A stretch of DNA of 22,207 nucleotides from an uncultured Rubrivivax sp. (GCA_937975735.1 CALJUI010000108.1:1-22207), one strand, 5' to 3'; positions 1 to 7,844 are shown, counted from the first letter of the stretch. Program-made: numbers and translations. Notes: a model not told the origin generated them from the letters alone.

Positions 1-555
1 GAAGGCGATGTTCTGCGCCGACAGGTTCGGCGCCGTCGCCACCGCGATGCAGTGGCGCAGCCGCTGCGGGTGGCGCAGGGCCCAGCCGAGTGCCTGCATG
101 CCACCCAGGCTGCCGCCGATCACCGCGGCCAGCCGTTCGATGCCCAGCCGGTCGAGCAGCCGCGCCTGCGCATCGACCCAGTCCTCGACGGTGACGACGG
201 GGAAGTCGGCGCCCCAGGGTCGGCCGGTGGCCGGATTCAAGCTGGTCGGCCCGGTCGACCCGAAGCACGAGCCCGGGTTGTTGACGCCGATGACGAAGAA
301 GCGCGTCGTGTCGAGCGGCTTGCCCGGCCCGACGAGGTTGTCCCACCAGCCGGCCTGGCCGGCGGCATCGAGGCCGGCGACATGGTGGCTCGCGTTGAGC
401 GCGTGGCACACCAGCACCGCGTTGCTGCGCTCGCCGTTCAGCGTGCCGTAGGTCTCGTAGACGAGCTCGTAGTCGGCCAGCACCGATCCGCTGCGCAGCG
501 GCAGTGGCTCGGCGAAGTGCATCTTCTGCGGTGTGACGAGACCGATCGAACCCAT
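1..555 (-). CDS. metXS: Homoserine O-acyltransferase (MetXS type, probably O-succinyltransferase), 3' end outside window
   Basis: Activates homoserine by O-acylation, the first committed step of methionine synthesis in the cytoplasm. The 185 visible residues are the N-terminal half of an alpha/beta-hydrolase. They include CHALNASHH at 50-58, the CFGSTGP motif at 97-103, and the nucleophile elbow GGSLGG with Ser149 as the likely catalytic serine. The N-terminus MGSIGLVTPQKMHFAEPL closely resembles Burkholderia MetX proteins as I remember them, which supports the ATG at 555. The CFGSTGP form is typical of the MetXS subgroup that uses succinyl-CoA rather than acetyl-CoA; that substrate assignment is from family knowledge, not tested here. 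The reading frame is open to base 1, so the gene continues to the left (the Asp/His of the triad are not visible). There is no clear Shine-Dalgarno sequence. The leader carries a SAM-II-like riboswitch and a hairpin (separate entries), so expression is probably repressed by S-adenosylmethionine. Confidence 0.95.
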   Translation of the reverse strand, partial: MGSIGLVTPQKMHFAEPLPLRSGSVLADYELVYETYGTLNGERSNAVLVCHALNASHHVAGLDAAGQAGWWDNLVGPGKPLDTTRFFVIGVNNPGSCFGSTGPTSLNPATGRPWGADFPVVTVEDWVDAQARLLDRLGIERLAAVIGGSLGGMQALGWALRHPQRLRHCIAVATAPNLSAQNIAF

Positions 556-566
556 GAAACGACGAA

Positions 567-596
567 CCCGGTGCCGCTGCGAGAACGGACACCGGG
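567..596 (-). terminator. Terminator-like hairpin in the metXS leader (riboswitch expression platform)
   Basis: On the minus strand CCCGGTG (596-590) can pair with CACCGGG (573-567). Inside this, CCG pairs with CGG, leaving one bulged U and a 9-nt loop. The stem is followed directly by the U-rich TTCGTCGTTTC and then the metXS ATG at 555. It lies 6-35 bases downstream of the SAM-II-like aptamer. The minus-strand CGCCC at 600-596, whose last base is the first base of this stem, is complementary to GGGCG in the 3' arm of the aptamer stem. That suggests a terminator/antiterminator switch. The pairing is seen in the sequence; the switching mechanism is inferred. Confidence 0.6.
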
Positions 597-601
597 GGCG
601 T

Positions 602-655
602 CCCTCTTTAGCGGCATTTGTTGAGCGCCCGCAATCCGGAACAAATCGGCGCTGA
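602..655 (-). promoter_or_regulatory. SAM-II-type riboswitch aptamer upstream of metXS
   Basis: Read on the minus strand, the segment has a perfect 6-bp P1 stem, AGCGCC (653-648) with GGCGCT (629-624). The loop carries GATTT and ATTGC. The 3' strand carries CAAATG, then GCTAAAGAGGG (612-602). The order and spacing follow the published SAM-II (metX) aptamer, whose known members carry GAUUU, AUUGC, AUAAAUG and GCUAAAAAGGG in the same places. The loop bases UUCC can also pair with GGGA at the 3' end, as needed for the class's H-type pseudoknot. The class is known to sit upstream of metX/metA genes, exactly the context here. A -10-like TATACT (665-660, minus) would place the transcript start right at P1. 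No covariance search was run. Confidence 0.85.
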
Positions 656-659
656 TGTC

Positions 660-667
660 AGTATAAG
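660..667. promoter_or_regulatory. Overlapping divergent -10 elements for metXS and the SnoaL-like gene
   Basis: The near-symmetric AGTATAAG reads TATACT on the minus strand (665-660) and TATAAG on the plus strand (662-667). The minus-strand copy would start transcription near 653, at the first base of the riboswitch stem. The plus-strand copy would start near 674, 19 bases before the ATG at 693. No good -35 box is visible in either direction, so this rests on the -10 match and position only. Confidence 0.45.
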
Positions 668-692
668 GGCGAGCCCACCACCAGGATCCCCC

Positions 693-1199
693 ATGCACCG
701 ACACGCCGTGCTGATCGAGCGCTTCTACGCCGCCTTTGCCGCGCTGGACGGCCGCGCCATGCAGGCCTGCTACGCGCCGGACGCACGTTTCAGCGATCCG
801 GCCTTCGAGCTCCGCGGCGCCGATCAGATCGGCGCGATGTGGCAGATGCTGTGCGAGGCGGCGCGCACCGACGGCACCGATCACTGGCGGCTGCAGGTCG
901 GCGGCATCGGGGCGGACGACCGCCATGGCCACGCGCACTGGGAGCCGCACTACCGGTTCGGCCCGGATCGCCGTCCGGTGCACAACGTGATCGACGCCGC
1001 ATTCACCTTCGACGACCAGGGGCGGATCGTCCGCCACGTCGACCGCTTCGACTTCTGGCGCTGGTCGCGCCAGGCGCTCGGCGCGCCCGGCTGGCTGCTC
1101 GGCTGGACGCCCTGGCTGCGTGGCCGGGTCCGTCGGCAGGCGGCGCGCAACCTGGCGCGCTGGCGGGCCGGTCGAACTGGCGGGCCAACACCTTCCTGA
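693..1199 (+). CDS. SnoaL-like / nuclear transport factor 2 (NTF2) fold protein
   Basis: A 168-residue soluble protein of the SnoaL-like NTF2 superfamily. The N-terminal helix (VLIERFYAAFAALD), the MQACYAPDARFSDPAF segment and the later HNVIDAAFTFDDQGRIVRH strand are typical of the cone-shaped fold. It has no signal peptide or membrane segment. Family members range from polyketide cyclases and isomerases to proteins of unknown role, and nothing here fixes a substrate. The C-terminal ~40 residues are basic and tryptophan-rich, beyond the usual core. The ATG at 693 is preferred because it is preceded by GGAT and lies a normal distance from the -10-like TATAAG. The frame is open back to 618, but that would overlap the metXS riboswitch. 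The next gene starts 56 bases downstream on the same strand and may be co-transcribed. Confidence 0.8.
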   Translation: MHRHAVLIERFYAAFAALDGRAMQACYAPDARFSDPAFELRGADQIGAMWQMLCEAARTDGTDHWRLQVGGIGADDRHGHAHWEPHYRFGPDRRPVHNVIDAAFTFDDQGRIVRHVDRFDFWRWSRQALGAPGWLLGWTPWLRGRVRRQAARNLARWRAGRTGGPTPS

Positions 1200-1255
1200 T
1201 CCGCCGCGATCCGGCACCCCCAGCGGCTACGATGCCGCCGACTTCGGGAGACCGC

Positions 1256-2959
1256 ATGCATGCCTGGTTGAGCCGCATCGACGCGCACTTCCCCGTGCGC
1301 TACCTGGCCTGGCTGGTCAGCGCCGTGATGGCACTGCTGGGCACCTTCGCCTGGGTCGTCACCGGCAGTGGCGGCGGCTGGGCCCTGCTCGGCCTGCTGC
1401 TCGTCGGCCTGGGCTGGCGCGACACCCGCCAGCAGCGCCACTCGGTGCTGCGCAACTACCCCGTCATCGGTCACTTCCGGTTCCTGCTCGAGTTCGTGCG
1501 GCCGGAGATCCGCCAGTACTTCATCGAGAGCGACAACGAAGCGGCGCCGTTCTCGCGCCAGCAGCGCTCGCTGGTCTACCAGCGAGCGAAGGGCGATGCC
1601 GACAAGCGGCCGTTCGGCACCCAGCTCGACGTCGGCGTGCCCGGCTACGAGTGGATCAACCACTCGATGGCCCCGACGAGGCTCGACTCGCACGACTTCC
1701 GCGTCGTCATCGGCGCCGGGCCGGGGACCAGCTGCACCCAGCCCTACCAGGCCAGCGTCTTCAACATCTCCGCGATGAGCTTCGGCTCGCTGTCGGCCAA
1801 CGCCATCCTCGCGCTCAACGGCGGCGCGAAGAAGGGCGGCTTCGCGCACGACACCGGCGAGGGCTCGATCAGCGCGCACCACCGCGTGCACGGCGGCGAC
1901 CTGATCTGGGAGATCGGCTCGGGCTACTTCGGCTGCCGCAACGACGATGGCGGTTTCGACCCCGACCGCTTCGTGGCGAACGCGCGCGATCCGCAGGTCA
2001 AGATGATCGAGATCAAGCTCAGCCAGGGCGCGAAACCGGGCCACGGCGGCGTGCTGCCGGGCCCGAAGGTCACCCCCGAGATCGCCGCCGCGCGCGGCGT
2101 GCCGGTCGGCGTCGACTGCGTCAGCCCGGCGGCGCACACCGCGTTCTCGACGCCGACCGAGCTGCTGCAGTTCGTCGAGCGGCTGCGCCAGCTCTCCGGC
2201 GGCAAGCCGACCGGCTTCAAGCTGTGCATCGGCCACCCCTGGGAGTGGTTCGGCATCTGCAAGGCGATGCTGGCCACCGGCATCGCGCCCGACTTCATCG
2301 TCGTCGACGGCGCCGAGGGCGGCACCGGCGCCGCGCCGCTGGAGTTCACCGACCACGTCGGGGCGCCGCTGCAGGAGGGCCTGCTGCTGGTGCACAACAC
2401 CCTGGTCGGGCTGAACCTGCGCGACCGCATCCGCATCGGCTGCGCCGGCAAGGTGATCGGCGCCTTCGACATCGCGCGGGCGATGGCGCTCGGCGCCGAT
2501 TGGTGCAACTCGGCGCGCGGCTTCATGTTCGCGCTGGGCTGCCTGCAGGCCCAGACCTGCCACACCGGCCACTGCCCGACCGGCGTGACGACGCAGGACC
2601 CGGCGCGCCAGCGCGCACTCTTCGTGCCGGACAAACTGGAGCGCGTCTACCGCTTCCACGAGCACACGCTGGAGGCCCTGAAGGAGCTCACCCAGGCCGC
2701 CGGCCTGCGCCACCCGAACCAGTTCCGCGCGACGCACATCGTGCGGCGCGTGTCGAAGAGCGACGTGCGCCTGCTGGCCAGCCTGCTGGCCTTCGTCCAG
2801 CCCGGCGCCTTGCTGGCGGCAATCGAGGGCCGCGCCGACTGGCCGCACAACGTCTACCGGCTGTACTGGCCGCTCGCCGCGGCCGACAGCTTCGACGCTA
2901 GCGGGCCGCTGGCGACGCTGTCGCCGTCGTCGCCGCTGCCGGCGGCGCAGAATCCATGA
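1256..2959 (+). CDS. Stand-alone FMN-binding glutamate synthase family protein with N-terminal membrane anchor
   Basis: A 567-residue protein built around the FMN- and 2-oxoglutarate-binding barrel of glutamate synthase (GltB central domain), without the amidotransferase domain. Two hydrophobic segments at about residues 14-35 and 41-55 should anchor it in the inner membrane. They are followed by the family motif RHSVLRNYPVIGH. Glycine-rich FMN-site segments (GGTGAAPLEF, ~360-370) are present. Cys429, Cys435 and Cys440 keep the C-x5-C-x4-C spacing that binds the [3Fe-4S] cluster in true glutamate synthases, so redox chemistry is likely conserved. The physiological reaction of this family is unknown to me. 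The start was chosen for GGGAG at 1246-1250 just upstream; a -10-like TACGAT lies at 1228-1233. Its 3' end overlaps the convergent GST gene by 62 bases. Confidence 0.9.
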   Translation: MHAWLSRIDAHFPVRYLAWLVSAVMALLGTFAWVVTGSGGGWALLGLLLVGLGWRDTRQQRHSVLRNYPVIGHFRFLLEFVRPEIRQYFIESDNEAAPFSRQQRSLVYQRAKGDADKRPFGTQLDVGVPGYEWINHSMAPTRLDSHDFRVVIGAGPGTSCTQPYQASVFNISAMSFGSLSANAILALNGGAKKGGFAHDTGEGSISAHHRVHGGDLIWEIGSGYFGCRNDDGGFDPDRFVANARDPQVKMIEIKLSQGAKPGHGGVLPGPKVTPEIAAARGVPVGVDCVSPAAHTAFSTPTELLQFVERLRQLSGGKPTGFKLCIGHPWEWFGICKAMLATGIAPDFIVVDGAEGGTGAAPLEFTDHVGAPLQEGLLLVHNTLVGLNLRDRIRIGCAGKVIGAFDIARAMALGADWCNSARGFMFALGCLQAQTCHTGHCPTGVTTQDPARQRALFVPDKLERVYRFHEHTLEALKELTQAAGLRHPNQFRATHIVRRVSKSDVRLLASLLAFVQPGALLAAIEGRADWPHNVYRLYWPLAAADSFDASGPLATLSPSSPLPAAQNP

Positions 2960-3548
2960 AGCTCTGGCGCTGCGCCAGCTTGTCGTGCAGGCGCTGCAGG
3001 TTGGGGTACTCGCTGCGCCAGTCGATCTGCGGGAAGCGGAAGTCGAGGTAGCCGAGCGCGCAGCCGGTCGCGATGTCGGCCAGCGTGAACGAGTTGCCGA
3101 AGCACCAGGGCTTCTCGCCCAGGCCCTGCGACATCGCCTTCAGCGCCGCGTGCACGCGGCTCATCTGCCGGTCGATCCAGGCCTGGCTGCGCTGATCGGG
3201 CGCGCGTCCCGGCCAGGTCGCCTCCAGCCGGGCGAGGATGCTCGCGTCGAGCAGCCCGTCGCCGAGGGCCTCCCAGCTGCGCACCTCGGCGCGCTCGCGG
3301 CCGGCCGCCGGGATCAGCTTGCCCACCGGCGACAAGGTGTCCAGGTACTCGACGATCGTGCGCGAATCGAACACCGCCTCGCCGCCTTCCATCACCAGGC
3401 ACGGCACCTTGCCCAGCGGGTTGGACTTCAGTACCGCGTCGGACGCCCAGGGATCCTCGAGCAGGAGCTGGAAGTCGAGCTTCTTCTCGGCCATCACGAC
3501 GCGCACCTTGCGCACGTAAGGGCTGGTCAGCGATCCGATCAGTTTCAT
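2898..3548 (-). CDS. Glutathione S-transferase (YibF-like)
   Basis: A 216-residue cytosolic GST. The N-terminal thioredoxin-fold domain (1-~78) opens with MKLIGSLTSPYVRKVRVV, carries the cis-proline motif GKVPCLV (Pro49) and the glutathione-binding DSRTI at 61-65. The all-helical C-terminal domain contains FTLADIATGCALGYLDFR. The closest family I recall is E. coli YibF, with the same SP-x-VRK active-site region. The natural substrate is not known for this group. The protein ends in a low-complexity Ala/Thr tail, and that part is encoded in the 62 bases overlapping the convergent glutamate-synthase-like gene. The start has an AGGGA about 15 bases upstream and a -10-like TAGAAT at 3585-3580, so it can be transcribed independently of codA. 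Confidence 0.9.
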   Translation of the reverse strand: MKLIGSLTSPYVRKVRVVMAEKKLDFQLLLEDPWASDAVLKSNPLGKVPCLVMEGGEAVFDSRTIVEYLDTLSPVGKLIPAAGRERAEVRSWEALGDGLLDASILARLEATWPGRAPDQRSQAWIDRQMSRVHAALKAMSQGLGEKPWCFGNSFTLADIATGCALGYLDFRFPQIDWRSEYPNLQRLHDKLAQRQSFMDSAPPAAATTATASPAAR

Positions 3549-3579
3549 CTTGTGGCGGCCACTCGTCCCTGAGCCGCAG

Positions 3580-3585
3580 ATTCTA
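3580..3585 (-). promoter_or_regulatory. Candidate -10 element for the GST gene
   Basis: The minus strand reads TAGAAT, five of six matches to TATAAT, 31 bases before the GST ATG at 3548. It overlaps the TAG stop codon of codA (3585-3583). No convincing -35 box was found at 16-18 bases upstream, so this is a positional suggestion only. Confidence 0.35.
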
Positions 3586-4860
3586 CGGGCCGGGGTGTCG
3601 CGTGAAATCCACGTTCGTGGGGCGGCCCGGCAGGTCCAGGGTCATGCGCGCCGGCGCCGACCGCGCCAGCACCCGGCCTCCGCGAACGACGCACAGCCGT
3701 GGTGCGCGCAGCCGGATCGCCTCCTGCGGCGTGCGGGCCTGCAGCAGCACGAAGTCGGCGCGGTCGCCGACGGCCAGGCCGTAGCCGTCCAGGCCGAGCA
3801 CCCGCGCCGCGTGGGTCGTCACCGCGTCGAAGCACTGCCGCATGCCGGCGGTCGACGTCATCTGCGCGACGTGCAGGCCCATCGACGCGACCTCGAGCAT
3901 GTCGGCCGAGCCGAGCGGGTACCAGGTGTCCATCACGCAGTCGTGGCCGAAGGCGACGTTGACGCCGGCGGCCAGCAATTCGGGCACGCGGGTCATGCCG
4001 CGGCGCTTCGGGTAGCCGTCGTGCCGGCCCTGCAAGGTGATGTTGATCAGCGGGTTGGCGACGACGTGCAGCTGCGCCTCGGCCATCAGCGGGATCAGCT
4101 TGGACACGTAGTAGTCGTCCATCGAGTGCATCGAGGTCAGGTGCGAGCCGGTGACCCGCCCGTGCAGGCCCAGCCGCACGGTTTGCGCGGCCAGCGTCTC
4201 GACGTGTCGCGACATCGGGTCGTCGCTTTCGTCGCAGTGCATGTCGACCGGCAACCCGCGTTCGGCGGCGAGTTCGCACAGCAGGCGAACGCTCTCGGCG
4301 CCTTGTTCAGCAGTGCGCTCGAAGTGCGGGATGCCGCCGACCACGTCGACGCCGAGGTCGAGCGCGCGCTTCAGGTTGTCCAGCGCGCCGGGCGAGCGCA
4401 GCAGGCCGTCCTGCGGGAAGGCGACCAGCTGCAGGTCGAGGTAGGGCTTCACCCGTTCGCGCACGTCCAGCAGCGCCTCGACCGCGAGCAGCCGCGGGTC
4501 GCAGACGTCCACGTGCGAGCGGATCGCGAGCAGCCCGCGGGCCACCGCCCAGTCGCAGTAGGCGAGCGCGCGTTCGACGATCGCCTCCTGCGTCAGCTGC
4601 GGCTTGAGCTCGCCCCAGAGCCGGATGCCTTCCAGGAGCGTGCCGCTGGCATTGACCCGCGGCAGCCCGTGCGACAGCGTCGCGTCGAGGTGGAAGTGGG
4701 CGTCGACGAAGGGTGGGCTCAGCAGCCAGCCGTCGGCGTCGATCACCTCGGTGCCTTCGGGCGCCGTCAAGGCGGGGCCGACGTCGGCGATGCGACCGTC
4801 CCGCACGAGCAGATCGATCCCGCGGCGGCCGTCGGGCAGGGTGGCCTGGCGGATCAGCAT
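3583..4860 (-). CDS. codA: Cytosine deaminase (amidohydrolase family)
   Basis: Hydrolyses cytosine to uracil and ammonia. The 425-residue length matches E. coli CodA. The metal and catalytic residues of the family are all present: HFH with His55 and His57, MHCDE with His208 and Glu211, GSH with His240, and GHDCVMD with Asp307. The substrate-side TWYPLG follows, as in CodA. It has no signal peptide. It lies 7 bases downstream of upp on the same strand, so the two are almost certainly co-transcribed. The pair delivers uracil to the phosphoribosyltransferase and links to the URC genes further right. No cytosine permease (codB) is seen in the window. A deaminase for a related ring (for example creatinine or isocytosine) cannot be excluded from motifs, but the upp neighbour favours cytosine. 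Confidence 0.93.
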   Translation of the reverse strand: MLIRQATLPDGRRGIDLLVRDGRIADVGPALTAPEGTEVIDADGWLLSPPFVDAHFHLDATLSHGLPRVNASGTLLEGIRLWGELKPQLTQEAIVERALAYCDWAVARGLLAIRSHVDVCDPRLLAVEALLDVRERVKPYLDLQLVAFPQDGLLRSPGALDNLKRALDLGVDVVGGIPHFERTAEQGAESVRLLCELAAERGLPVDMHCDESDDPMSRHVETLAAQTVRLGLHGRVTGSHLTSMHSMDDYYVSKLIPLMAEAQLHVVANPLINITLQGRHDGYPKRRGMTRVPELLAAGVNVAFGHDCVMDTWYPLGSADMLEVASMGLHVAQMTSTAGMRQCFDAVTTHAARVLGLDGYGLAVGDRADFVLLQARTPQEAIRLRAPRLCVVRGGRVLARSAPARMTLDLPGRPTNVDFTRHPGP

Positions 4861-4867
4861 GCGGGCC

Positions 4868-5497
4868 TCACTTCGTGCCGAAGAGCCGGTCGCCGGCGTC
4901 GCCCAGGCCGGGCACGATGTAGCCGTGCTCGTTCAGGCCGCGGTCGATCGCCGCGGTGGTGACCGGCACCTCGGGGTGGTGGGCGTGGAAGTTCGCGAGC
5001 CCCTCGGGCGAGGCGAGCAGGCAGACGAAGCGGATCGACCGCGGTTGGGTCTCCTTCAGCCGCTCGACCGCCGCCACCGCCGAGTTGCCGGTCGCGAGCA
5101 TCGGATCGAGCACGATCGCGTCGCGTTCGGGCATGTCGGTCGGCATCTTGAAGTAGTACTCGACCGCGCCCAGCGTCTTCGGGTCGCGGTACAGGCCGAT
5201 GTGGCCGACGCGCGCGCCCGGCACGACCTCGAGCATGCCGTCGAGAAAGCCGCTGCCGGCACGCATGATCGCGACGAAGACGGTCTTCTTGCCGTCGATC
5301 ACCGGGGCATCCATCGACTCCAGCGGGGTCTCGATGCGCATCGTCGAGGTCGGCATGTCGCGCGTCACCTCGTAGGCCATCAGCATGCTGATCTCGTGCA
5401 TCAGCCGGCGGAAGCTGTTGGTGCTGCGGTCGCGCTCGCGCATCAGGGTGAGCTTGTGCTGGACCAGCGGGTGCGAGACGAGGTGAACTTGGGTCAT
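4868..5497 (-). CDS. upp: Uracil phosphoribosyltransferase
   Basis: Makes UMP from uracil and PRPP in the cytoplasm. At 209 residues it is the usual Upp length. The start MTQVHLVSHPLVQHKL matches the family, and the PRPP-binding loop DPMLATGNS occupies 131-139. IMRAGSGFLDGM (77-88) and the uracil-binding C-terminal GLGDAGDRLFGTK are intact. The open frame continues upstream to 5593, but family length and alignment favour the ATG at 5497; no strong Shine-Dalgarno is visible there. It is first in the upp-codA pair. In the URC route uracil must first become UMP, so this gene would serve both salvage and degradation. The 198 bases between its start and the PEP-CTERM gene hold no obvious riboswitch or other ORF. 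Confidence 0.96.
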   Translation of the reverse strand: MTQVHLVSHPLVQHKLTLMRERDRSTNSFRRLMHEISMLMAYEVTRDMPTSTMRIETPLESMDAPVIDGKKTVFVAIMRAGSGFLDGMLEVVPGARVGHIGLYRDPKTLGAVEYYFKMPTDMPERDAIVLDPMLATGNSAVAAVERLKETQPRSIRFVCLLASPEGLANFHAHHPEVPVTTAAIDRGLNEHGYIVPGLGDAGDRLFGTK

Positions 5498-5695
5498 GGG
5501 CGGGCGCCGATCGACTTGCCGGCCTTCATGCTGCCACAGCAGGTTCGATGCCCCGGGGGTGTCGGCGAAATTGACATGGCGAGCGACTGCCATGGGCGTG
5601 CCACCCTCCGCGCCCTATGAGGGACCTGCCTTGGCGCGGCACTTGCTAATCGCGCCGCCGACATCCGCTGCCCAACCGATCAGGAGCAACAGGAC

Positions 5696-6538
5696 ATGAA
5701 ACGCCACGCACTCGCCGCGACCTTCTCGGGCCTCCTCCTGGCTGCCGGAGGTGCTTCCGCGGCCCTGGTCATCAACTACCCCGACTTCAGCAGCATCGCC
5801 GGGCTTCAGCTCAACGGCAACGCGGCGCAGGCCGGATCGGTCTTGCGGGTGACGCCCGCCACCTTCGGACAGGCGGGCAGCGTGTTCTCCTCCTCGACCG
5901 TCTCGTTGGCGTCGAGTGCCTCGTTCAGCACCTACTTCCAGTTCAGGTTCACGGACGCGGGCGGCTCCTGTGACAGCCTCACGACCTGCGGCGCGGACGG
6001 CCTCGTGTTTGCCGTGCAGACGGTGTCGAACACCGCAGGCGGCGCGGGCGGGGGCATCGGCTACGCCGGACTGCCCAACAGCGTGGGCATCGAGTTCGAC
6101 ACCTGGAACAACGGCGGCATCGACGGTGGAAGCAGCAACCACGTCGGCATCGACACCAACGGCGACGTCAATTCGGTCGTCCGCGCCGAAGTGACGGAAG
6201 CCGACATGAACAACGGCGGCGTCTGGAACGCCTGGGTCGACTACAACGGCGCCACCAACCTGCTCGAAGTCCGCTTGACCCAGGGCGCCGCGCGCCCGGG
6301 CGCCGCGATGCTGTCGTACACCCTGGACCTGGCGGCCATCCTCGGCTCGACGAACGCCTACGTCGGCTTCACCTCGGGCACCGGCTCGGCTTTCGCCAAC
6401 CACGACGTGCTGTCATGGCGGCTCGAGGACGATTTCAGGCCGATCGGCACACCCGTGCCCGAGCCCGGCACGCTCGCGCTGTTCGGCCTGGCGCTCGCCG
6501 GCCTGGGCGCCGTGCGTCGGCGTGCGGCCACGCGCTGA
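5696..6538 (+). CDS. Secreted PEP-CTERM protein with L-type (legume-like) lectin domain
   Basis: A 280-residue exported protein. An N-terminal signal peptide (MKRHALAATFSGLLLAAGGASA, likely cut after residue 22) is followed by a beta-rich domain. Segments such as GLVFAVQT, GIEFDTWNN, NHVGIDTNGD and YVGFTSGTG are typical of L-type lectin/concanavalin-like sandwiches, including acidic and Asn residues used for Ca/Mn binding. The C-terminus (254-280) is a PEP-CTERM sorting signal: VPEP, a hydrophobic helix, then RRR. Such proteins are processed by an exosortase, which is not in this window. AGGAG at 5682-5686 supports the ATG. The gene is opposite in direction to upp on its left and to the DUF1688 gene on its right; its stop is 3 bases from the latter's stop. 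It probably has an extracellular matrix or polysaccharide role unrelated to pyrimidines. Confidence 0.9.
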   Translation: MKRHALAATFSGLLLAAGGASAALVINYPDFSSIAGLQLNGNAAQAGSVLRVTPATFGQAGSVFSSSTVSLASSASFSTYFQFRFTDAGGSCDSLTTCGADGLVFAVQTVSNTAGGAGGGIGYAGLPNSVGIEFDTWNNGGIDGGSSNHVGIDTNGDVNSVVRAEVTEADMNNGGVWNAWVDYNGATNLLEVRLTQGAARPGAAMLSYTLDLAAILGSTNAYVGFTSGTGSAFANHDVLSWRLEDDFRPIGTPVPEPGTLALFGLALAGLGAVRRRAATR

Positions 6539-6541
6539 GGG

Positions 6542-7844
6542 CTAGAACAGCGTACCGTCGCTCGCCACCCGCACCGGCGGCGGGCCGCCGGGGCGGACTT
6601 CGGCGGCGATCTCGCGGCCGGCAGCCCAGGTGCCGCCTTCGAGCACCGCCGCCAGCGGCAGCCGCGGCTCGTTCAACTCGGTGCGCACCAGCCGGGCGAC
6701 GTCGTCGATCAGGGTCACGGTCAATGCCCGCCACTCGACCACCCAGCGGTCGGCCGGCGTGTAGACCTGCGACGCGTAGTCCGGCTTGCGCGGCACGATC
6801 ACGCCTGCATCGATCAGCAGGCCGCCGTTGCGGTACTCGGGCAGGGCGGTGAGTTCGTCAAGCCGGTCCACCGTCAGACCGGCCCACTGCAGCGGTTCGA
6901 CCATCGAATAGACGAGCCACTGGCTGAGCTTGTGAAAAGGCACCCGGTTGGCATCGATTCCGGTGCCGCCAGCGGCGGGGTGGAACCAGACGTCGCCGAC
7001 CGGCTTGCCGGCCAACATCTGGCCGCTCGGCCAGATGCCGCCGAACGCCTTGAGCACGGCACGCAGGATGTGTGGTGCGGCGATGCGCGCGACCGGCAGG
7101 CGCTGGGTGCGCTGCTCGGCCGGCGTCGCGGCGGCGGCGCGAACCGCGGCATGGCTGAGCACGTCGAAGAGCTGGCCCGGGCGGCCCGGCGCGGGGAACA
7201 CGTCGGCGCGCTCGCGCAGCGCGGCGCCGAGTCGCCGCATCAGCGCGACACGGCCCTCGAGGCCGACCAGCGGATTGCTATCGCGGACCTGGAACACCGC
7301 GCCCAGGCGCTGCGCGTCCATCGTCTCCAGCGCCTTGGCGTCGACGCGCAGCGGCGCGCGCAGGTCGGACGAGAAGTGGCCGGCCATGAAGCCGTTGAAG
7401 GTGGCCACGGCCAAGCCCTCGGAGCGCACGTGGCGCCGGCCGCCGCCGCCTTCGCCATAGCCCCGTTCGGGCCCGGCGCCGGGGTCGAGCAGCACGCTGA
7501 TCACGACCAGGTCGATGCGCGTGCGCGCCATCTCGGCCTTGTCGGCGCCGGCCATCCGCGCATCGAGTTGCGCCGCGCGGTCGATGCCGCCGGCGCCGAA
7601 ATGCCGCCAGCGGCTGTGCAGCGGCACGACCGCGCCGGGATAGCGCTCGCGCGTCAGCCGCGCGACGCGGCGGGCCACCTCGCCGAGCTTGCTGCGGTCG
7701 ATCGTGAAGTGCGCCGACTCGCCGGCGGCGACCATCGCGGTGATGTTCGCGCAGCGTTGACGGATGGTGCTGGGCAGCCGCAGGTGGCGGATCGCCTCCT
7801 GCAGCGCCTCGCGGTCCGGCGTGCCGCCGGCAAAGGTCGAATGC

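Noticed and set aside
839..1255. N-terminal extension of the glutamate-synthase-like protein back to 839
   Set aside because: It overlaps the SnoaL-like gene in another frame and reads as Arg/Ala-rich noise; the conserved protein begins at 1256 after GGGAG.
5571..5576. Perfect TTGACA as a -35 box for the PEP-CTERM gene
   Set aside because: No -10-like sequence lies 15-19 bases downstream (the region reads CATGGGCGTG), so it is probably a chance match.
5498..5593. N-terminal extension of uracil phosphoribosyltransferase by 32 residues
   Set aside because: Family length and the conserved MTQVHLVSHPLVQHKL start fit the ATG at 5497; the extra residues resemble nothing in the family.
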